Shown piece after piece: positions 10,401 to 18,527 of a stretch of DNA of 64,000 bases. The DNA lies in assembly GCA_019638385.1 (NCBI GenBank), contig JAHBTW010000002.1, positions 248,001-312,000 on the forward strand, given 5' to 3'. The number at the start of each line of letters is the position of its first letter. The first letter of the stretch is position 1. This stretch comes from Saprospiraceae bacterium (GTDB lineage Bacteria > Bacteroidota > Bacteroidia > Chitinophagales > Saprospiraceae). The notes under the pieces are model-generated. The model saw nothing but the letters and a program-made list of their open reading frames with translations, had not been told where the DNA came from and did no database searches. The position numbers and the translations under genes are program-made.

Positions 10401-10795
10401 TGGAGCGCGCCATCCGATTGGACGTTGCGCACCTGGCTACCGCAGTGATGATGAATAACGGAGATGGCACGTTTTCAGTACGGTCGCTCCCGGCAGAAGC
10501 ACAGTTTGCCCCCATGTGCGGCATTGCCGTGGACGATTTCGACGGAGACGGACAGCAGGACATCCTGCTCGGCGGCAACCTGCACGGCGCCAAACCCGAA
10601 GTGGGCCGCTACGATGCCGACTACGGCCTCTGGCTCAAAGGTGACGGAAAGGGCGGGTTCAGTGCGGTGCGCTCGCGACACTCCGGCTTCCGCACCGACG
10701 GCGAAGTGCGCGATCTGGCGCTATTGTTTCGCGGCAAAGAACGCATCGTGTTGGTAGCGAGGAATAATGCACGGATGCAGGTATTTCGGTATTAG
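7475..10795 (+). CDS. FG-GAP/VCBS repeat lipoprotein with ASPIC/UnbV domain (paralog 2)
   Basis: A 1106-residue protein with a clear lipoprotein signal (MKKNAIALG...; lipobox 'VLTAC'). It aligns with the 3369-6695 product over its whole length: the same order of propeller repeats, the same 'MGADMADINNDGLPDIFVTEMLPE' block, the ASPIC/UnbV domain around residue 515 ('LFGLGEIKTADSLIVEWYDG') and the same closing 'VLVA.N.A..QVF.YR'-type end. The pair arose by tandem duplication. It is expected on the outer surface or in the periplasm, and calcium-binding loops are likely. The substrate is unknown. Confidence 0.9.
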   Translation: MKKNAIALGCILCVLTACRQEQSPPAGGDTLFSLMPSDHTGIQFENRLRYDKDFNIYTYRNFYNGGGVAIGDINNDGLPDIYFTANMGPNRLYLNKGNFQFEDITEKAGVAGTRAWSTGVSMADINGDGLLDIYVCNSGNIQGDNKQNELFINNGDGTFSERAEQYGLADQGYSTHAVFFDYDNDGDLDCYMLNNSYQAIGSFNLRKNERPIRDPEGGDKLYRNDGNRFTDVSVEAGIYGSVIGFGLGVTVGDVNNDGRPDLYISNDFFERDYLYINNGDGTFSEVLEQQMRSISGASMGADMADINNDGLPDIFVTEMLPEPEYRIKTKTTFENWDRYQYALGNGYFHQFTRNMLQLNNGDNTFSEIGRLAGVEATDWSWGALLFDMDNDGRKDIFVANGIYQDLTDQDFLNFIADDEMKRSFITDKGVDYKKLIDVIPSEAIPNYAFHNQGSLAFKNKAVQWGLATPSFSNGSAYADLDNDGDLDLVVNNVNMQAFIYRNETDRLFPTHRHLRIVLEGEGQNRFALGTRITVRHQGQQWCLEQMPMRGFQSTVDSRPLFGLGEIKTADSLIVEWYDGRTTVLTKVPTNQALKLSVKDALRILRTASKPAPALFSEINDATVPDFRHIENSFVDFDRDRLIYHKLSTEGPRIALGDVNGDGRMDFFIGGAKDQPGALYIQTPSGGFRAAPQAVFESDKTSEDTDAVFFDADGDGDLDLYVASGGNEFPNTATALMDRLYLNDGKGQFSRALAGALPFGKFEPTACVRAADVNGDGHPDLFVGTRLRPFLYGVPASSYLLVNNGKGQFRDATAELAPGFKDIGMMRDAIWSDYDGDGAPDLIVVGDWMPVRIFKNNGGRLEEKTEPLGLLPFTGWWNSIKAGDFNGDGRPDYVLGNHGLNSRFRASKEKPVSMHVNDFDQNGTVEQIICTYNGDRSYPMALRHDLMMQIPSLKKQYLKYENFKGQTITDIFTPQQMERAIRLDVAHLATAVMMNNGDGTFSVRSLPAEAQFAPMCGIAVDDFDGDGQQDILLGGNLHGAKPEVGRYDADYGLWLKGDGKGGFSAVRSRHSGFRTDGEVRDLALLFRGKERIVLVARNNARMQVFRY

Positions 10796-10836
10796 TAGTT
10801 TGTGAATTCGTTCCTTGAATTTTTTTTCTCAAAACA

Positions 10837-10867
10837 TTGCGCACTGTCAACAAAAGTTTTACTTTTG
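10837..10867 (+). promoter_or_regulatory. Predicted recA promoter
   Basis: TTG at 10837-10839, a spacer of about 20 bases, then TACTTTTG at 10860-10867, matching the Bacteroidota -33/-7 pattern. The recA start codon is 33 bases downstream. No clear LexA-type palindrome was seen. Confidence 0.6.
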
Positions 10868-10899
10868 CAAACATTATCAACAAAAAGTTAGACAACCTC

Positions 10900-11982
10900 A
10901 TGGAGCAAATCAGCAGCAAAGACAAAGAGGCCAAACTCAAGGCCCTACAATTGGCGGTGGACCGCCTCGAAAAAACGTACGGTAAAGGCACCGTCATGCG
11001 CATGGGCGACCGGCAGGTAATGGATGTGGACGTCATTCCCTCCGGCTCTCTTGGCCTCGATGTTGCACTGGGCATCAACGGCTTCCCCAAAGGCCGCGTG
11101 GTGGAAATTTACGGGCCGGAATCGTCGGGTAAAACCACACTGGCCATCCATGCCATCGCCGAATGCCAGAAGCAAGGGGGCATCGCAGCATTCATTGACG
11201 CAGAACACGCCTTTGACCGGTCCTACGCCGCCAGCCTCGGCGTGGACACCGACAACCTGCTCATCTCACAACCCGACAATGGCGAACAGGCGCTTGAGAT
11301 CACCGAAAACCTCATTCGTTCCGGTGCTATTGACATCATCGTCATTGACTCCGTGGCGGCGCTCGTGCCTCGCAGCGAGATCGAAGGCGAAATGGGCGAT
11401 TCCAAAGTAGGCCTGCAGGCGCGGCTTATGTCGCAGGCCATGCGCAAGCTCACCGGCTCCATCGGCCGTACCGGCTGTTGCTGCATCTTCATTAACCAGT
11501 TGCGCGAAAAAATCGGCGTTATGTTCGGCAATCCGGAAACGACTACCGGTGGTAATGCCCTCAAGTTTTATGCCTCCATTCGTTTGGACATTCGCAAAAC
11601 CGGCGCCGGCATCAAGGACAAAGACGGCAACATCGTGGGCAACAATGTAAAAGTGCGCGTTGTGAAAAACAAACTGGCGCCGCCATTCCGCATTGCGCTG
11701 TTTGATATCATGTTCGGGGAAGGCATTTCTAAAACCGGCGAAATTGTGGACATGGGCGTAGATCAGGAAGTCATTCAGAAGAGCGGCGCCTGGTATGCCT
11801 ACAACGGCGCCAAAATAGCGCAGGGCCGCGAAGGCGCTAAACAGTTCATGGCCGACAACCCGGAGGTGGCGCTGGAAATAGAACTGAAAATCAAAGAAAA
11901 ACTGACCGCCGGCGCGGCTACGCCCAGCCCGATTCGCGGCGCAGTTGCCGACGACGCAGAGCCGAGCGGTGATGATTTTTAA
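10900..11982 (+). CDS. recA: Recombinase RecA
   Basis: A 360-residue protein that polymerises on single-stranded DNA, drives homologous pairing and triggers LexA-type autocleavage. Walker A is 'GPESSGKTT'; Walker B is '[12 protein letters not shown]'; the L1 region '[23 protein letters not shown]' and L2 '[24 protein letters not shown]' are textbook. The start used, [10 protein letters not shown], is preceded by a promoter and gives the normal length; an in-frame codon 63 bases further upstream overlaps the promoter. Between strands the usual 'TNCTVIFINQ' reads '[10 protein letters not shown]', a mild Cys-rich variation. Confidence 0.98.
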   Translation: MEQISSKDKEAKLKALQLAVDRLEKTYGKGTVMRMGDRQVMDVDVIPSGSLGLDVALGINGFPKGRVVEIYGPESSGKTTLAIHAIAECQKQGGIAAFIDAEHAFDRSYAASLGVDTDNLLISQPDNGEQALEITENLIRSGAIDIIVIDSVAALVPRSEIEGEMGDSKVGLQARLMSQAMRKLTGSIGRTGCCCIFINQLREKIGVMFGNPETTTGGNALKFYASIRLDIRKTGAGIKDKDGNIVGNNVKVRVVKNKLAPPFRIALFDIMFGEGISKTGEIVDMGVDQEVIQKSGAWYAYNGAKIAQGREGAKQFMADNPEVALEIELKIKEKLTAGAATPSPIRGAVADDAEPSGDDF

Positions 11983-12023
11983 TCTTTTTTGAATGGCCAC
12001 GTTTCGTGGTGGCGGGGCCGGCA

Positions 12024-12051
12024 GTAGAGACGTTGCATGCAACGTCTCTAC
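12024..12051. repeat. 28-bp perfect palindrome (REP-like)
   Basis: GTAGAGACGTTGCA and its exact complement meet without a loop. It lies 42 bases after recA and has no T-run. The arm GTAGAGACG recurs in the longer palindrome at 29367-29438, so it belongs to a dispersed repeat family. Confidence 0.75.
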
Positions 12052-12102
12052 CCTCGCCCATACCGCCTACCGCCTACCAAACCACTGCCCACCGAACGAC
12101 CG

Positions 12103-12687
12103 TCATTTCTCCTCCGTCGTAAACCGATAGCCTATGCCCGCGCTCACGATGGAGATGCCGAATCCCAATTCTCCCCATACGCCTAATTGTTTGGTCAGCG
12201 CGTACCGGGCGCCCAAAAAGCCGCAGGCAGCAAACTGCCGCTTGTACTTGATTTCAGGCCCGTTGGGCAGCCGGATGGCCTTGTCCACCGGAACGCCGGT
12301 CACCTTCGACCGCGCGAAGAGAGCGTTCATACCGCCATACACTTCCCAGCGATAGAAGCGGTGCGGATCGGTGTGGACCGCGAAACGCGCTCCGACAAAA
12401 TTGTACCGGTTCTCATAATTCATAAGAACTCCGCTCGCAGGACTCTCCCGGATGGCCTCCGCAACGGACCGCCCTGTAAATACGCCGATGCTCAACAGCC
12501 GGGAAAACCGGTAATCTGCATAAGCGATTACCGGGATGCTGACGGAATGCGGCCGGTCTTTGAAGAAAGTGGGTACCGGCCCTACGCCGATACCAATTTC
12601 GCCCTTGAAGGGAACTACGTTCTGAGAGTGAACGGGGGATACCGTTGCCAAAAAGGCGAACAAAACAAAAATGAGCACATCTTTCAT
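12103..12687 (-). CDS. Predicted outer-membrane beta-barrel protein
   Basis: A 194-residue protein with a Sec signal peptide (MKDVLIFVLFAFLATVSPVHSQ) cleaved near residue 22. The remainder is rich in alternating hydrophobic strands ('IGIGVGPVPTF', 'VIAYADYRF', 'LGVWGELGFGISIVSAGIGYRF'), as expected for a small 8-stranded barrel of the porin/OmpW-like type. The start MKDVLIF was chosen because it opens the signal peptide; the longer reading frame upstream has no export signal. Function unknown. It is monocistronic and convergent with recA. Confidence 0.75.
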   Translation of the reverse strand: MKDVLIFVLFAFLATVSPVHSQNVVPFKGEIGIGVGPVPTFFKDRPHSVSIPVIAYADYRFSRLLSIGVFTGRSVAEAIRESPASGVLMNYENRYNFVGARFAVHTDPHRFYRWEVYGGMNALFARSKVTGVPVDKAIRLPNGPEIKYKRQFAACGFLGARYALTKQLGVWGELGFGISIVSAGIGYRFTTEEK

Positions 12688-12979
12688 AACATGTATGGAA
12701 TTTAGGTGAATAATAATAGCATGTGCCGGCCTGCATACATTGTGCAAGCGCCTCATTTTTGAAGTCGGTATTGTTGCTGGTGGAGTCGCTCCGGGGTTAA
12801 GGAATGTATCCTGAATAGAGCGAGGGAAGCAAAAGGCTTATCTCCGGGTTGAATGTTTTTTTCTCATTTTTATGGGTCTTTACAGGTGAAAAGTATTTTA
12901 ATTTCCTCAAAACGCGCGCGAACCCCGATTTGTTAACTAAATACAAGACTTTAACACATTAATATTCCGACAATTTAAA

Positions 12980-14134
12980 CTACTCCATCATTATCCACTT
13001 TTCTGCACTCCCTGACGATTGCACCACCTTCTCGATAAAGCGCATTCCGCGCACTCCGTCAGATACGGAGGGGTAGTCCATATAGAGTGGATCGGGATCG
13101 ACCCCGGCAAGGCGGGCCTGTAAGCATTTGGCGACATTGCGATAGATATTGGCGAAAGCCTCCAGATAACCTTCGGGATGGCCTGCCGGTATGCGGGCAT
13201 GCGCTTCGGCTTCGGGGTAGAGCGGCCCTACGCCGGTGCGCAGGATTTGAGTGGGCCGATCCAACCACCGTGCTATGAGCGTATTGGGTTCCATTTGCCG
13301 CCATTCCAAGCCGCCTTTTTCACCATAAACACGGATGCTGAGATTGTTTTCCTCGCCGGCGGCAATTTGGCTGGCAAAAAGAATGCCCTTGGCGCCGTTG
13401 TTGAACCGGAGCAATACATTGCCGTCATCGTCGAGGCGGCGGCCCGGTACGAAAGCGGTCAGGTCGGCGCACAGGGCGGAGATTTCCAAACCGGTCATGT
13501 ATTCTAGCAGGTTTTCGGCATGGGTGCCGATGTCGCCCATAGCGCCGGCAATGCCGGAGCGCGCGGGGTCGGTACGCCAGGCGGCTTGTTTTTGCTCGCT
13601 GCCCTCCAAAAAAATGGAGAGCCAGCCCTGTGGGTATTCGGCGACTACCTTGCGAATGGGGCCGAGTTCGCCGTTGCGGATCATGGCGCGGGCCTGTTTC
13701 ACCATAGGGTAGCCGGTGTAGTTGTGCGTAAGGGCAAAGAGCAGCCCGGTTTCTTTTACCAATGCCTCCAATTCCAGCGCCTCTGCCATGTTAAGGCACA
13801 AGGGCTTGTCGCACACCACATGAAACCCATGGAGGAGCGCGGCTTTGGCCGGGCCGAAATGCATGTGGTTGGGCGTGACGATGGATACGAAATCCATGCG
13901 TTCGCCCGCCGGCAATTCGCTTTCGCGGGTAAACATCTCCTCGTAGGTTCCGTAAACCCGGCGGGGGTCCAGAAACAGTTCTTCGCCGGAGGCTTTGGAG
14001 CGCTGCGGGTCGCTGCTGAATGCGCCGCATACCAGTTCAATCTGTCCGTCGAGCGCAGCGGCCATCCGATGTACTGCCCCGATAAAGGCGCCTTGACCGC
14101 CGCCGATCATACCCATGCGTATTTTCCGATTCAT
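12980..14134 (-). CDS. Gfo/Idh/MocA family NAD(P)-dependent oxidoreductase
   Basis: A 384-residue enzyme. The N-terminal Rossmann fold begins at residue 6 with 'MGMIGGGQGAFIGAVHR' (G-x-G-x-x-G type), followed by 'VSIVTPNHMHFGPAKAAL' and 'VVCDKPLCL', the family's 'E/D-K-P' catalytic-site motif. The C-terminal half is the beta-sheet substrate domain ('GAMGDIGTHAENLLEYMTG', where D-x-x-x-H is the usual active-site pair). Members oxidise or reduce sugars and cyclitols; the substrate here is not predictable. The start MNRKIRMGMIGG fits the family; an upstream in-frame extension is unlikely. It is transcribed divergently from the HtrA gene. Confidence 0.9.
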   Translation of the reverse strand: MNRKIRMGMIGGGQGAFIGAVHRMAAALDGQIELVCGAFSSDPQRSKASGEELFLDPRRVYGTYEEMFTRESELPAGERMDFVSIVTPNHMHFGPAKAALLHGFHVVCDKPLCLNMAEALELEALVKETGLLFALTHNYTGYPMVKQARAMIRNGELGPIRKVVAEYPQGWLSIFLEGSEQKQAAWRTDPARSGIAGAMGDIGTHAENLLEYMTGLEISALCADLTAFVPGRRLDDDGNVLLRFNNGAKGILFASQIAAGEENNLSIRVYGEKGGLEWRQMEPNTLIARWLDRPTQILRTGVGPLYPEAEAHARIPAGHPEGYLEAFANIYRNVAKCLQARLAGVDPDPLYMDYPSVSDGVRGMRFIEKVVQSSGSAEKWIMME

Positions 14135-14320
14135 GCTATTGGAAGTATTGATAAAACCAATAAGGTTGTCGGGAACAAAGAAAAGGAAAAAGTCAAATAC
14201 TCCTCGTCGAATCCCGCACAGTCTTTGACCTATTGTCTTTTTTACCACATCCAGCGCAGCGCAAACAAGGCGTTTACCGGGCGGCTGTCAAATTGACAGC
14301 GCGAACCGGATGGAATGCCG

Positions 14321-14351
14321 TTTGTAATAAATACAGCCGGTTCTACTCCTG
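14321..14351 (+). promoter_or_regulatory. Predicted htrA promoter
   Basis: TTTG at 14321-14324, a 19-base spacer, then TACTCCTG at 14344-14351. The -33 and the spacing are exact, and the -7 keeps TA and TG of TAnnTTTG. The gene starts 59 bases later. Confidence 0.5.
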
Positions 14352-14409
14352 TTGTTTCAATCAGGAAAGACAGTGTTTATATGAATTGTTAACCCAAAAC
14401 ACACAACTT

Positions 14410-15912
14410 ATGAAACAGCATATCGTATCGTCTGCACTCGTGGCATTGTTCGTCGCACTCTTCACAATAGGGGGCTATCATTTGATTACTAAATCCAACA
14501 CGGGCGAAAAAGTGCGGGTAGAGCATGTCAGCGGCATGCCTTCGCAAAGCGCCCTCTACACCCTTGATGAAAACGGTACGCCCGTGCCCTTGGACTTTAC
14601 GCTCACAGCCGACAAAGTAATGAACGCCGTGGTACACATCCGCTCCACCAAAACCGGCAGCCGCGCCGACGAATCCGGTTCCTTCGGTGCGCCGGAAGAC
14701 CTCTTTGAGTATTTCTTCGGCCCGCGCAGCCGTCCGCAAAATCCGCGCGGCGGCCGCCCCGACCTCCGCATCGGCGAAGGCTCCGGCGTCATCATCAGCA
14801 CCGATGGGTACATCGTGACCAACAATCATGTCGTGGCAGATGCCGATGACATCGAAGTCACCTTCCACGACAACCGCAACTACAAAGCCACCCTCATCGG
14901 CGCCGACCCCAATACCGACCTCGCCGTCATCAAGGTAGAGGAAAAAGGACTTTCGGCGCTCCGGTTCGCCGATTCCGATAAGGTGCGCGTGGGCGAATGG
15001 GTTATGGCCGTAGGCAATCCGTTCAACCTCAACTCCACGGTAACGGCGGGCATCGTGAGCGCTAAAGCACGCAATATCAATATCCTGCGCGAGCAATACG
15101 CGGTGGAAAGTTTCATCCAGACCGATGCCGCCATCAACCCCGGCAACAGCGGCGGCGCTTTGGTCAATCTCGACGGCAATCTCATCGGCATCAACACCGC
15201 CATTGCCAGCCCGACCGGTTCTTATTCCGGTTACGGATTTGCCGTGCCCTCCAACATTGCACAAAAAGTAGTGAACGACCTCATTGAATTCCGCGCCGTT
15301 CAACGCGGCTTCCTCGGCATCACCATCCGCACCATAGATGCCGCGTTGGCCCGCGAAAAAGAGCTGAAAGTCATCAAAGGCGTGTATGTAGAAAGCCTCA
15401 TGGATGGCAGTTCTGCCTCCAAAGCAGGGGTGCGCACCGGCGATGTCATTGTAGAAATTGACGGACAGGCAGTCGCCTCTACCCCCGAACTCCAGGAAAT
15501 GGTGGCCCGCCGCCGTCCCGGAGATGCGATGAAGTTGAAAGTGAATCGCAACGGCTCGGAAAAATCCTTCTCCGTAACGCTCAACAATAGGCAGGGCAGC
15601 ACCGACCTCATCGCCAAAGCCTCCGACGAAGAATTGCTCACGCTGCTCGGCATACAGGTTGAACCGGTACCCGCTGCCGCCGCCAAAAAGTTAGAGATTC
15701 CCGGCGGGTTGCGCGTGACGGCCATCGGTCCGGGGAAAATTCGCAAAAACACCCAGATGCGGGAAGGCTTCATCATCACCAAAGTGGACGGGCGCCCGGT
15801 GTCGAAAGCGGAAGACCTGAGCAAAGCCCTCGACGGGAAAAAAGGCGGCGTGATGCTGGAGGGCCGCTACGAGGATGCCGCAGGCGAACACTATTATGGG
15901 TTTGGGTTGTAA
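14410..15912 (+). CDS. HtrA/DegP-type periplasmic serine protease
   Basis: A 500-residue exported protease-chaperone for misfolded envelope proteins. An N-terminal hydrophobic segment (residues about 5-25) acts as signal or anchor. The trypsin-like domain shows the catalytic His in 'IVTNNHVV', Asp in 'NTDLAVIKV' and Ser in 'NPGNSGGALV'. Two PDZ domains follow, the first around 'KGVYVESLMDGSSASKAGVRTGDVI' and a second, divergent one in the last 100 residues ('MREGFIITKVDGRPVSKAEDL'). Length and order match DegP/DegQ. It was probably under stress control, although no such operator was seen. Confidence 0.95.
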   Translation: MKQHIVSSALVALFVALFTIGGYHLITKSNTGEKVRVEHVSGMPSQSALYTLDENGTPVPLDFTLTADKVMNAVVHIRSTKTGSRADESGSFGAPEDLFEYFFGPRSRPQNPRGGRPDLRIGEGSGVIISTDGYIVTNNHVVADADDIEVTFHDNRNYKATLIGADPNTDLAVIKVEEKGLSALRFADSDKVRVGEWVMAVGNPFNLNSTVTAGIVSAKARNINILREQYAVESFIQTDAAINPGNSGGALVNLDGNLIGINTAIASPTGSYSGYGFAVPSNIAQKVVNDLIEFRAVQRGFLGITIRTIDAALAREKELKVIKGVYVESLMDGSSASKAGVRTGDVIVEIDGQAVASTPELQEMVARRRPGDAMKLKVNRNGSEKSFSVTLNNRQGSTDLIAKASDEELLTLLGIQVEPVPAAAAKKLEIPGGLRVTAIGPGKIRKNTQMREGFIITKVDGRPVSKAEDLSKALDGKKGGVMLEGRYEDAAGEHYYGFGL

Positions 15913-16420
15913 AAGTCCGGCTTTGTAGCTCCCCGCTCGTGCTCGGCTTTCTCCAAAAAAACTGCTGGAGCGAGATGGAACCTTATTCCTGTCCCGTATC
16001 TCTTGCGGTGAGAAGTTGGTCTGTTTTATGCCTCATATTGTAGCGCATGGAGTGAAATACTCTTGTGAGATTTGCCTGAAAGGCGACCGTTCATTGAGGC
16101 CGTCTCAAAACACAACTTCACTTTATATTTACAGAATTATTTTTAAAACACATAGGAACATAGAGACATAGACAAAACGCTATGTCTCTATGTTCTTATG
16201 TGTTTAAATAAAAAATGGAGCTGGTTGCTGTCGAATTCACTTTTGATTTAATCCCTCAGACTATCACTTCCCATGGCATTCCAATTCAGTACATTTTATT
16301 GCACAACGGCACAAGTCTAATCGCATCTATAACGTCATGCTCACCCGGCTAAGGGCCTTGCTATTTTATGGGATAGGATAAGAATGGAATCGCGCGCGAG
16401 GAAAATTTAACATTTAAAAC
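15913..16420. other. Intergenic region of about 560 bases with one large hairpin
   Basis: No coding frame of credible composition was found between htrA and the small lipoprotein gene. The stretch becomes AT-rich toward its right end. The only structure seen is the inverted repeat at 16145-16205, described separately. Confidence 0.6.
16145..16205. repeat. Long near-perfect inverted repeat
   Basis: Arms of about 26 bp (left arm from 16146 containing ACATAGGAACATAGAGACAT, right arm ending near 16204) flank an 8-base loop, with one G-T position. No T-run of terminator type directly follows. It could be a bidirectional terminator-like or REP-like element. Confidence 0.7.
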
Positions 16421-16449
16421 TTGCTTTTTTTTTTTTGAACTTATTTTTG
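16421..16449 (+). promoter_or_regulatory. Predicted promoter of the 16479 gene
   Basis: TTG at 16421-16423, an 18-base T-rich spacer, and TATTTTTG at 16442-16449 (TAnnTTTG). The ATG is 30 bases downstream. Confidence 0.6.
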
Positions 16450-16478
16450 TTCAATTATTAACCTAAAAACTTGAAATT

Positions 16479-17069
16479 ATGAAAAAATTCATCTTTTTAA
16501 TTGCATTCGCTGCGTTTTTCATGACGGCATGTGATAATACAGCAGAAACAGAAACGCCTGATACTGCTGCTACTATACAAGTAGGACCGGATCAATCCTC
16601 CACCGCCACTGAATTACCCAAAGGTGTTATCCCTTCCGATGTGGGTCTGAACGCCATTGCACTTCACCCCGACAAGTATAGCTGGCGCGATTTGGATGTA
16701 TTCTATCGGGATGTGGTGTTGAGCCTCTCGGAGGAGAGCTATTTTGAAAATCTCAAAAAAACCACCATCTGGCACATGGTCAACCAATTTGGCATGTTGG
16801 AAAATGCTGACCTGAAAACGATTGAGTTTTATACCTTAGAGCAAAATAAGATAGACTGGGTGGATGCCGATGTGTTTTTCAAGAGCGTTGAAAAACTGAA
16901 AGGCGTCTGGCCTGATGCGCACTTAAAACTCTTCTGCAAACAAAAATACGAAAAGGATAAAGCATTCATTACCCAATATTTCGGCGAAGAACGCTGGGAT
17001 AAACAGCGAGTAAAATACGAGCCGCTTGTGCAATTAGAAAAATCTTTGATGGGGCGCTGGGGATATTGA
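16479..17069 (+). CDS. Predicted lipoprotein of unknown function
   Basis: A 196-residue protein with signal MKKFIFLIAFAAFF and lipobox 'MTAC' (Cys at about 18). A low-complexity Thr/Ala/Glu linker follows (about residues 20-45), then a soluble alpha-helical domain rich in Lys, Trp and acidic residues ('WRDLDVFYRDVVLSL', 'FFKSVEKLKGVWPDAHLK'). Family not recognised. It has its own promoter and a strong terminator 42 bases after its stop, so it is probably monocistronic. Confidence 0.85.
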   Translation: MKKFIFLIAFAAFFMTACDNTAETETPDTAATIQVGPDQSSTATELPKGVIPSDVGLNAIALHPDKYSWRDLDVFYRDVVLSLSEESYFENLKKTTIWHMVNQFGMLENADLKTIEFYTLEQNKIDWVDADVFFKSVEKLKGVWPDAHLKLFCKQKYEKDKAFITQYFGEERWDKQRVKYEPLVQLEKSLMGRWGY

Positions 17070-17110
17070 TTTTTGAACGCTCATTTCCGCTTGCGCCCAG
17101 TCTTTCTAAA

Positions 17111-17148
17111 ACGTCCCGGTACGCCGATAGTGTGCCGGGACGTTTTTC
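17111..17148 (+). terminator. Rho-independent terminator
   Basis: ACGTCCCGG at 17111-17119 pairs with CCGGGACGT at 17135-17143, followed by TTTTTCTT. It closes the 16479 lipoprotein unit ahead of sucC. Confidence 0.88.
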
Positions 17149-17197
17149 TTAGCACAATTTGTCCCCCCACCCTGTCTCCCTTTTTGGCCAAAAGTGT

Positions 17198-17205
17198 TAG
17201 CTTTG
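17198..17205 (+). promoter_or_regulatory. Putative sucC -7 element, TAGCTTTG
   Basis: TAGCTTTG matches TAnnTTTG, 36 bases before the sucC ATG. No good -33 lies at the usual distance, although the region upstream contains TTTTTGG. Confidence 0.5.
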
Positions 17206-17240
17206 CCCGCATTAGAAAAACCGGCTAAAAACACATCTGC

Positions 17241-18446
17241 ATGAACCTTCATGAATACCAGGGTAAAGAATTGTTGAAACAATACGGCGTTGCCGTGCAA
17301 GAGGGCATCGTGGCCCACACGGTCGAAGAAGCGGTCGCGGCTTATGGCGAGGTCAAAGCGCGCACCGGCTCCGATGCCGCATTGGTAAAAGCTCAAATCC
17401 ACGCGGGCGGTCGCGGCAAAGGCGGCGGCATTAAGTTGGTCAAAAACTTGGACGACCTCAAAGCTAAGGCGAGCGACATCCTCGGCATGATGCTCAAAAC
17501 CCCTCAAACGCCCGGCGGCATGGACGGCCCCGGCAAGTTGGTGCGCAAAGTGCTCATCGCCGAAGACGCTTACGCCCCCGATTTCGACGCGTGTAAAGAA
17601 TACTACGTCTCCATCCTCATGGATCGCGAACGCAAGTGCAATGTCATCGTGTATTCCACCGAGGGCGGTATGGACATAGAAACGGTGGCCGAAGAAACGC
17701 CGGAACTGCTGCACAAGGAGTACATTCACCCCACCGTCGGCTTGCAGGCATTTCAGGCGCGCAAAATCGCGTTCAACCTCGGCCTCAGCGGTAAGGCATT
17801 TAAAGAAATGGCTGCTTTCATTCACTCGCTGTATGCAGCCTTTGTAGGCGCCGATGCTTCTTTGTTTGAAATCAATCCCTGCCTCAAAACCGGCGACGAC
17901 CGCATCATCGCAGTGGACTGCAAAGTCACCCTCGACGAAAACGCACTCTATCGCCACCCGGCCCTGGCGGCACAACGCGACTCCGATGAAGAGGACCCCA
18001 CAGAAGTGGAAGCCAAGGCATTCGGTCTCAACTTCGTCAATCTCGACGGGAACGTGGGCTGCATGGTCAACGGCGCAGGCTTGGCCATGGCCACGATGGA
18101 CATCATCAAACTCTCCGGCGGCGAACCGGCCAATTTCCTCGACGTGGGCGGCACGGCAGATGCCAAACGCGTAGAGAATGCCTTCCGCATCATCCTCCGC
18201 GATGAGCGCGTTAAAGCTATTCTCATCAATATCTTCGGCGGCATTGTGCGCTGCGACCGCGTGGCGCAAGGCGTGGTGGATGCTTATCGCAACATCGGCA
18301 ACATCCATGTGCCCATCATCGTGCGCCTGCAAGGTACCAATGCTGACCTCGCCAAACAGATTCTCGACGAGTCCGGCCTCGCTGTGCGCTCGGCTATTCT
18401 GTTGCAAGAAGCGGCGGATTTGGTGAAGGAGGTGCTGGAGGGGTAG
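17241..18446 (+). CDS. sucC: Succinyl-CoA ligase (ADP-forming) beta subunit
   Basis: A 401-residue ATP-grasp enzyme subunit of the TCA cycle that converts succinyl-CoA and ADP to succinate and ATP, together with an alpha subunit (SucD) not found in this window. It opens with the diagnostic 'MNLHEYQGKELLKQYGV', then 'VKAQIHAGGRGKGGGIKL' for nucleotide binding, 'LFEINPCLKT' and 'VDCKVTLDENALYRHP' for metal and nucleotide, and 'FLDVGGTADAKRVENAFRII' and 'NIFGGIVRCDRVAQG' for phosphohistidine exchange. Length is normal. The absence of sucD next door is usual in many Bacteroidota. Confidence 0.97.
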   Translation: MNLHEYQGKELLKQYGVAVQEGIVAHTVEEAVAAYGEVKARTGSDAALVKAQIHAGGRGKGGGIKLVKNLDDLKAKASDILGMMLKTPQTPGGMDGPGKLVRKVLIAEDAYAPDFDACKEYYVSILMDRERKCNVIVYSTEGGMDIETVAEETPELLHKEYIHPTVGLQAFQARKIAFNLGLSGKAFKEMAAFIHSLYAAFVGADASLFEINPCLKTGDDRIIAVDCKVTLDENALYRHPALAAQRDSDEEDPTEVEAKAFGLNFVNLDGNVGCMVNGAGLAMATMDIIKLSGGEPANFLDVGGTADAKRVENAFRIILRDERVKAILINIFGGIVRCDRVAQGVVDAYRNIGNIHVPIIVRLQGTNADLAKQILDESGLAVRSAILLQEAADLVKEVLEG

Positions 18447-18494
18447 GCAGTAGGCGGTAGGCAGTACAATCGCACGCCGCATACCGCCTACTGC
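18447..18494. repeat. 13-bp inverted repeat after sucC
   Basis: GCAGTAGGCGGTA at 18447-18459 is the exact complement of TACCGCCTACTGC at 18482-18494. The same short words (ACCGCCTACC) occur at 12061-12080 after recA, so this is likely a dispersed intergenic repeat. No T-run follows. Confidence 0.65.
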
Positions 18495-18527
18495 ATACCG
18501 AAAACCGAAAAAAACAACAACCAACCT

